A stretch of DNA of 64,000 nt from the NCBI GenBank assembly GCA_016213205.1, contig JACRAZ010000070.1, forward strand, positions 1 through 64,000, read 5' to 3'. Numbering within the stretch: the first letter of the stretch is position 1; each line of letters starts with the position of its first letter. Shown piece by piece: positions 61,209 to 64,000 of the stretch. Under the pieces are notes generated by a model. That model made no database searches. It had not been told where the DNA came from and was given only the letters and a program-made list of their open reading frames with translations. This stretch comes from Burkholderiales bacterium. Its GTDB lineage: Bacteria > Pseudomonadota > Gammaproteobacteria > Burkholderiales > Burkholderiaceae_C. Made by a program: the position numbers and the translations under genes.

Positions 61209-62003
61209 GTGCGCATGCTCCCATCCCCGGCCTGGCTGCTGGCCGGCTGGCTGGCCTGCCTGGCCGGCGGCGCGCAGGCGGCCTTGTTCGAGGACGACGA
61301 GGCACGCAAGGCCATCCTCGACCTGCGTGCCCGGCTGGCCGCCAGCGACGAGGCGAACAAGAACCGCATCACCGAGTTCGGCAGCACCCAGGCCCAGCTT
61401 GTCGAGCAGTTGCAGCAGCTGCGCCGCAGCCTGGTGGAGCTGAACACCCAGCTCGAGGCGCAACGTGCCGAGACCGCACGCCTGCGCGGCGTCACCGAGC
61501 AGCTGCAGCGTGAACTGGCCGAGGTGCAGCGCCGCCAGAAGGATGGGGCGCAAGGCCTGGAAGACCGGCTCAAGCGGCTCGAGCCGCAGCAGGTGTCGGT
61601 GGACGGCAAGGAGTTCATGGTCGACCCCGACGAGCGCCGCGCCTACGAAGACGCGATGGCGGTGATGCGCAACGGCGAGTTCGACAAGGCCGCGGCCGTG
61701 CTGCAGAGCTTCGTGCGGCGCTACCCGGCCAGTGGCTACCTCGATTCGGCGCGGTTCTGGCTCGGCAACGCGTTGTATGGCAAGCGCGACTACAAGGACG
61801 CAATTGCCGTCTTCCGCACCATGGTGGCCGCGGCGCCCGAGCATCCACGCGCACCGGAGGCCCTGCTCGCGGTGGCCAACTGCCAGGTCGAGATGAAGGA
61901 CGTCAAGGGTGCACGCCGCACGCTGGACGAGCTGCTCAAGGCCTACCCGAAATCCGAAGCCGCCGCGGCGGGCCGCGACAGGCTCGCGGCGCTCAAGGGC
62001 TGA
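61209..62003 (+). CDS. cpoB: CpoB/YbgF, Tol-associated coiled-coil TPR protein
   Basis: A 264-residue periplasmic protein. The signal sequence WLLAGWLACLAGGAQAALFE is followed by a coiled-coil region (about 30-115, with VEQLQQLRRSLVELNTQLEA) and TPR repeats (from DERRAYEDAMAVMRNGEFDK to the end). It links Tol with peptidoglycan synthesis. The start may be the GTG at 61209 or the ATG at 61215. It is the last gene of the Tol group; the YeeE/YedE gene follows 11 bases later. Confidence 0.92.
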   Translation: MRMLPSPAWLLAGWLACLAGGAQAALFEDDEARKAILDLRARLAASDEANKNRITEFGSTQAQLVEQLQQLRRSLVELNTQLEAQRAETARLRGVTEQLQRELAEVQRRQKDGAQGLEDRLKRLEPQQVSVDGKEFMVDPDERRAYEDAMAVMRNGEFDKAAAVLQSFVRRYPASGYLDSARFWLGNALYGKRDYKDAIAVFRTMVAAAPEHPRAPEALLAVANCQVEMKDVKGARRTLDELLKAYPKSEAAAAGRDRLAALKG

Positions 62004-62014
62004 GGGGTGGGCGC

Positions 62015-63130
62015 ATGAGCGAGGTCGAGCTGCACACGCTCGGCACCCAGGTGCTGTGGGCCGCGTTCGGGCTGGGCGTGCTGTTCGGCGCCATCGCGCA
62101 GCGCACCCACTTCTGCACCATGGGTGCGGTGGCCGACGTGGTGAACATCGGCGACTGGACGCGCCTGCGCATGTGGGCACTGGCCATCGGCGTGGCGATG
62201 CTGGGCTTCAACGCGATGGTGGCCGCCGGCTGGTTGCGTGCGGCCGACAGCGTGTACGCCGCGCCGCAATGGCTGTGGCTGTCGCACATCGTCGGGGGGC
62301 TGATGTTCGGCTTCGGCATGGTGCTGGCCTCGGGCTGCGGCAGCAAGACGCTGGTGCGCATCGGCGGTGGCAACCTGAAGTCGCTGGTGGTGTTCGTCGT
62401 GCTGGGTCTGAGCGGCTTCGCCACGATGAAAGGCCTCACCGCGGTGCTGCGCGTGAACACGGTCGATGCCGTGCAGGTGGTGCTGCCCGTGGGCCAGGAC
62501 CTGCCCTCGCTGGCGGCGCGCCTGATGGGCGGCAATGCCCAGCAGCATGCGGCCTGGGTGGCGGCCGTGATCGGTGGCTTGCTGGTGCTGTGGGTGCTGG
62601 TGCGGCGCGAGGGCCGCTCGGCGGCCGTGCTGCTGGGCGGCGGCGGTGTCGGCGCGGTGGTGGTCGCGGCCTGGTGGGTGTCCGGGCGCTTCGGCCACCT
62701 GGCCGAGCATCCGTTGACGCTCGAGCCGGCGTTCCTGGCCACCAATTCGCAGCGCATGGAAAGCCTCAGCTTCGTCGCGCCGCTGTCCTACAGCCTCGAC
62801 TGGCTGATGTTCTTCAGCGACAAGAGCAAGCTGCTCACGCAGGGCATTGTCGTCGTCGCCGGGGTGGTGCTGGGCAGTGCGGCGGTGGCGTTGCTGCGGC
62901 GTGATTTCCGCTGGGAAGGCTTCCGCGGTGTCGAGGACACGGCCAATCACCTCGTGGGCGCGGTCCTGATGGGCGTGGGCGGCGTCACCGCGCTGGGCTG
63001 CACGGTGGGGCAGGGCCTGTCGGGGCTGTCGACACTGTCGCTGGGCAGCTTCGTGGCGGTGGCCGCCATCGTCGCGGGCGCGGTGCTCGCGCTGCGCTGG
63101 CAGATGTGGCGCATCGAGCGGCAGGCATGA
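62015..63130 (+). CDS. YeeE/YedE-family sulfur-compound transporter
   Basis: A 371-residue membrane protein with about nine to ten hydrophobic helices. The conserved Cys motifs are all present: AQRTHFCTMGAVADVVNIGD, GMVLASGCGSKTLVRIGGGN and ALGCTVGQGLSGLSTLSLGS. In characterised relatives these cysteines line a path for thiosulfate or sulfur transfer. The exact substrate here is not proven. It overlaps nothing but sits 11 bases after cpoB and 16 bases before tcdA, so it may be co-transcribed with tol genes or with tcdA, which also handles a thiol-linked chemistry. Confidence 0.88.
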   Translation: MSEVELHTLGTQVLWAAFGLGVLFGAIAQRTHFCTMGAVADVVNIGDWTRLRMWALAIGVAMLGFNAMVAAGWLRAADSVYAAPQWLWLSHIVGGLMFGFGMVLASGCGSKTLVRIGGGNLKSLVVFVVLGLSGFATMKGLTAVLRVNTVDAVQVVLPVGQDLPSLAARLMGGNAQQHAAWVAAVIGGLLVLWVLVRREGRSAAVLLGGGGVGAVVVAAWWVSGRFGHLAEHPLTLEPAFLATNSQRMESLSFVAPLSYSLDWLMFFSDKSKLLTQGIVVVAGVVLGSAAVALLRRDFRWEGFRGVEDTANHLVGAVLMGVGGVTALGCTVGQGLSGLSTLSLGSFVAVAAIVAGAVLALRWQMWRIERQA

Positions 63131-63146
63131 GCCCGCCGGCAGTCCG

Positions 63147-63908
63147 TTGACCGCCGTCGCCGACCTGGCACCGGACCTCGAGCGCCGCTTCGGCGGCCTG
63201 CGCCGGCTCTACGGCGACGCGGGCTATGCCCGTGTGCGCGCGGCGCGCGTGGCCGTCGTGGGGCTGGGGGGCGTGGGCTCCTGGGCGGCCGAGGCGCTGG
63301 CCCGCAGTGGTGTCGCGCGGCTGGTGCTGGTCGATCTGGACCAGGTGGCCGAGTCCAACATCAACCGCCAGGTGCAGGCTTTGGGCAGCACCGTGGGCAT
63401 GGCCAAGGTCGAAGCGCTGCGCGTGCGCCTGGCCGACATCCATCCTGGTTGCGAGATCCTCGCGGTCGAAGACTTCGCCAGCGCCGACAACTGGCCCGCC
63501 TTGCTGCCCTCGCCGGTGGACGGCGTGATCGACGCCTGCGACCAATCACATGCCAAGCTCGCGCTGGCCGGCTGGGCGCTGGCCTGCGGTGCGGCTTTCG
63601 TCAGCGTGGGCGCGGCCGGCGGCAAGCAGGCCGCGCAGCGCGTGGAGGTGACCGACCTCGCGGAGGCCACCCACGACCCGCTGCTGGCCTCGTTGCGCCA
63701 GCGCCTGCGCAAGCAGGGCGCCCAACGCCAGGGCGCCATGGGACTGCGTTGCGTGTTTTCACGCGAGCCCGTGGCAGCGCCGGCCGATGCCTGCGACAGC
63801 GACGGCAGCCTCAACTGCCATGGCTATGGCTCGAGCGTCACGGTCACGGCCACTTTCGGCCTCGTGGCCGCGGGCGAACTGCTGCGCCAATGCATCGCGA
63901 GGGCTTGA
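63147..63908 (+). CDS. tcdA: TcdA, tRNA threonylcarbamoyladenosine dehydratase
   Basis: A 253-residue E1-like ATP-dependent enzyme. The Rossmann motif VAVVGLGGVGSWAAEALARS is followed by DLDQVAESNINRQVQALGS and VEALRVRLADIHPGCEILAV, as in CsdL/TcdA. It makes cyclic t6A37 in tRNAs. The only in-frame start before the conserved ERRFGGLRRLYG region is a TTG at 63147, so I use it; the ATG at 63127 reads into an early stop. The promoter of the next tRNA overlaps its stop codon. Confidence 0.9.
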   Translation: MTAVADLAPDLERRFGGLRRLYGDAGYARVRAARVAVVGLGGVGSWAAEALARSGVARLVLVDLDQVAESNINRQVQALGSTVGMAKVEALRVRLADIHPGCEILAVEDFASADNWPALLPSPVDGVIDACDQSHAKLALAGWALACGAAFVSVGAAGGKQAAQRVEVTDLAEATHDPLLASLRQRLRKQGAQRQGAMGLRCVFSREPVAAPADACDSDGSLNCHGYGSSVTVTATFGLVAAGELLRQCIARA

Positions 63909-63934
63909 GTCATCCAAAATACCCGTGCTAGAAT
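63905..63934 (+). promoter_or_regulatory. Sigma-70 promoter of the terminal tRNA
   Basis: TTGAGT (63905-63910), 18 bases, then TAGAAT (63929-63934) preceded by TGC. It lies about 40 bases before the tRNA start and overlaps the tcdA stop codon. The same TGCTAGAAT occurs ahead of tRNA-Ala. Confidence 0.65.
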
Positions 63935-63976
63935 TTTGGGCTCTACCCGGGTGAGTAAACAAACGGGAATGACCAC

Positions 63977-64000
63977 GGGTTGTTAGCTCAGTCGGTAGAG
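63977..64000 (+). tRNA. 5' part of a tRNA, probably tRNA-Lys
   Basis: GGGTTGTTAGCTCAGTCGGT and onward matches the start of bacterial tRNA-Lys(TTT) genes. The window ends within the D-arm, so the anticodon is not visible. Confidence 0.7.

Overview
The window looks like a chromosomal segment from a GC-rich betaproteobacterium of the Burkholderiales (Rubrivivax/Ideonella/Azohydromonas-like). The signs are very high third-position GC in every convincing gene, Bug-family solute receptors, a CusCBA metal efflux set, a Tol-Pal end cluster, and an oxygen-sensitive type NifA. NifA suggests a diazotroph, but no nif structural gene lies in the window, and the taxonomic placement is an inference.

Layout. 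0-9 kb: ferritin-like protein, thioredoxin-fold [2Fe-2S] ferredoxin, nifA, a decayed PAS-GGDEF gene, a sensor kinase/response regulator pair, and a divergent P-type cation ATPase. 9-17.4 kb: a minus-strand acyl-CoA catabolic group (CoA-transferase, enoyl-CoA hydratase, acyl-CoA dehydrogenase, Bug receptor, acyl-CoA synthetase) facing an IclR regulator, with an ABC-type receptor gene further down. 17.4-27.9 kb: eight tightly coupled minus-strand genes built around a LodA/GoxA-like cysteine tryptophylquinone (CTQ) oxidase and a LodB-like flavoprotein. The companions are a ferritin-fold VioB-like protein, a c-heme lipoprotein, an M61 peptidase, a SnoaL-like protein and two proteins I cannot assign. 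28-35 kb: Cu(I)/Ag(I) efflux cusCBA with a small secreted His/Cys protein. 35-38.3 kb: a LuxR-type regulator with a lux-box-like site and a 16-codon ORF, a PaaI-type thioesterase and a Bug receptor. 38.3-41.4 kb: a chemoreceptor and a decayed IS5-type transposase lying between a 3'-end tRNA fragment and an intact tRNA-Ala(CGC). 41.5-51.3 kb: alpha/beta hydrolase, the rubrerythrin / Fe-S / DUF3501 triad, a frameshifted RTX/DUF4214 gene, small enzymes, a CoA-transferase with two enoyl-CoA hydratases, and rarD. 51.5-56 kb: a four-gene 2-oxoacid:ferredoxin oxidoreductase. 56-64 kb: truC, a YchJ-like gene, a MarR-GNAT fusion, an esterase, tolB-pal-cpoB, a YeeE/YedE transporter, tcdA and the start of a tRNA (probably Lys).

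How it fits together. Four TTGAT-N4-ATCAA-like sites (FNR/Anr class) lie upstream of nifA, the metal efflux group, a small ORF, and the 2-oxoacid oxidoreductase operon. This suggests that several otherwise unrelated blocks share low-oxygen control. The oxidoreductase could supply low-potential electrons, for example to nitrogenase. The most unusual block is the LodA-centred operon: its gene order, nearly continuous start/stop overlaps and extra redox partners go beyond a simple LodAB pair. It is the best candidate for an undescribed system in this window.
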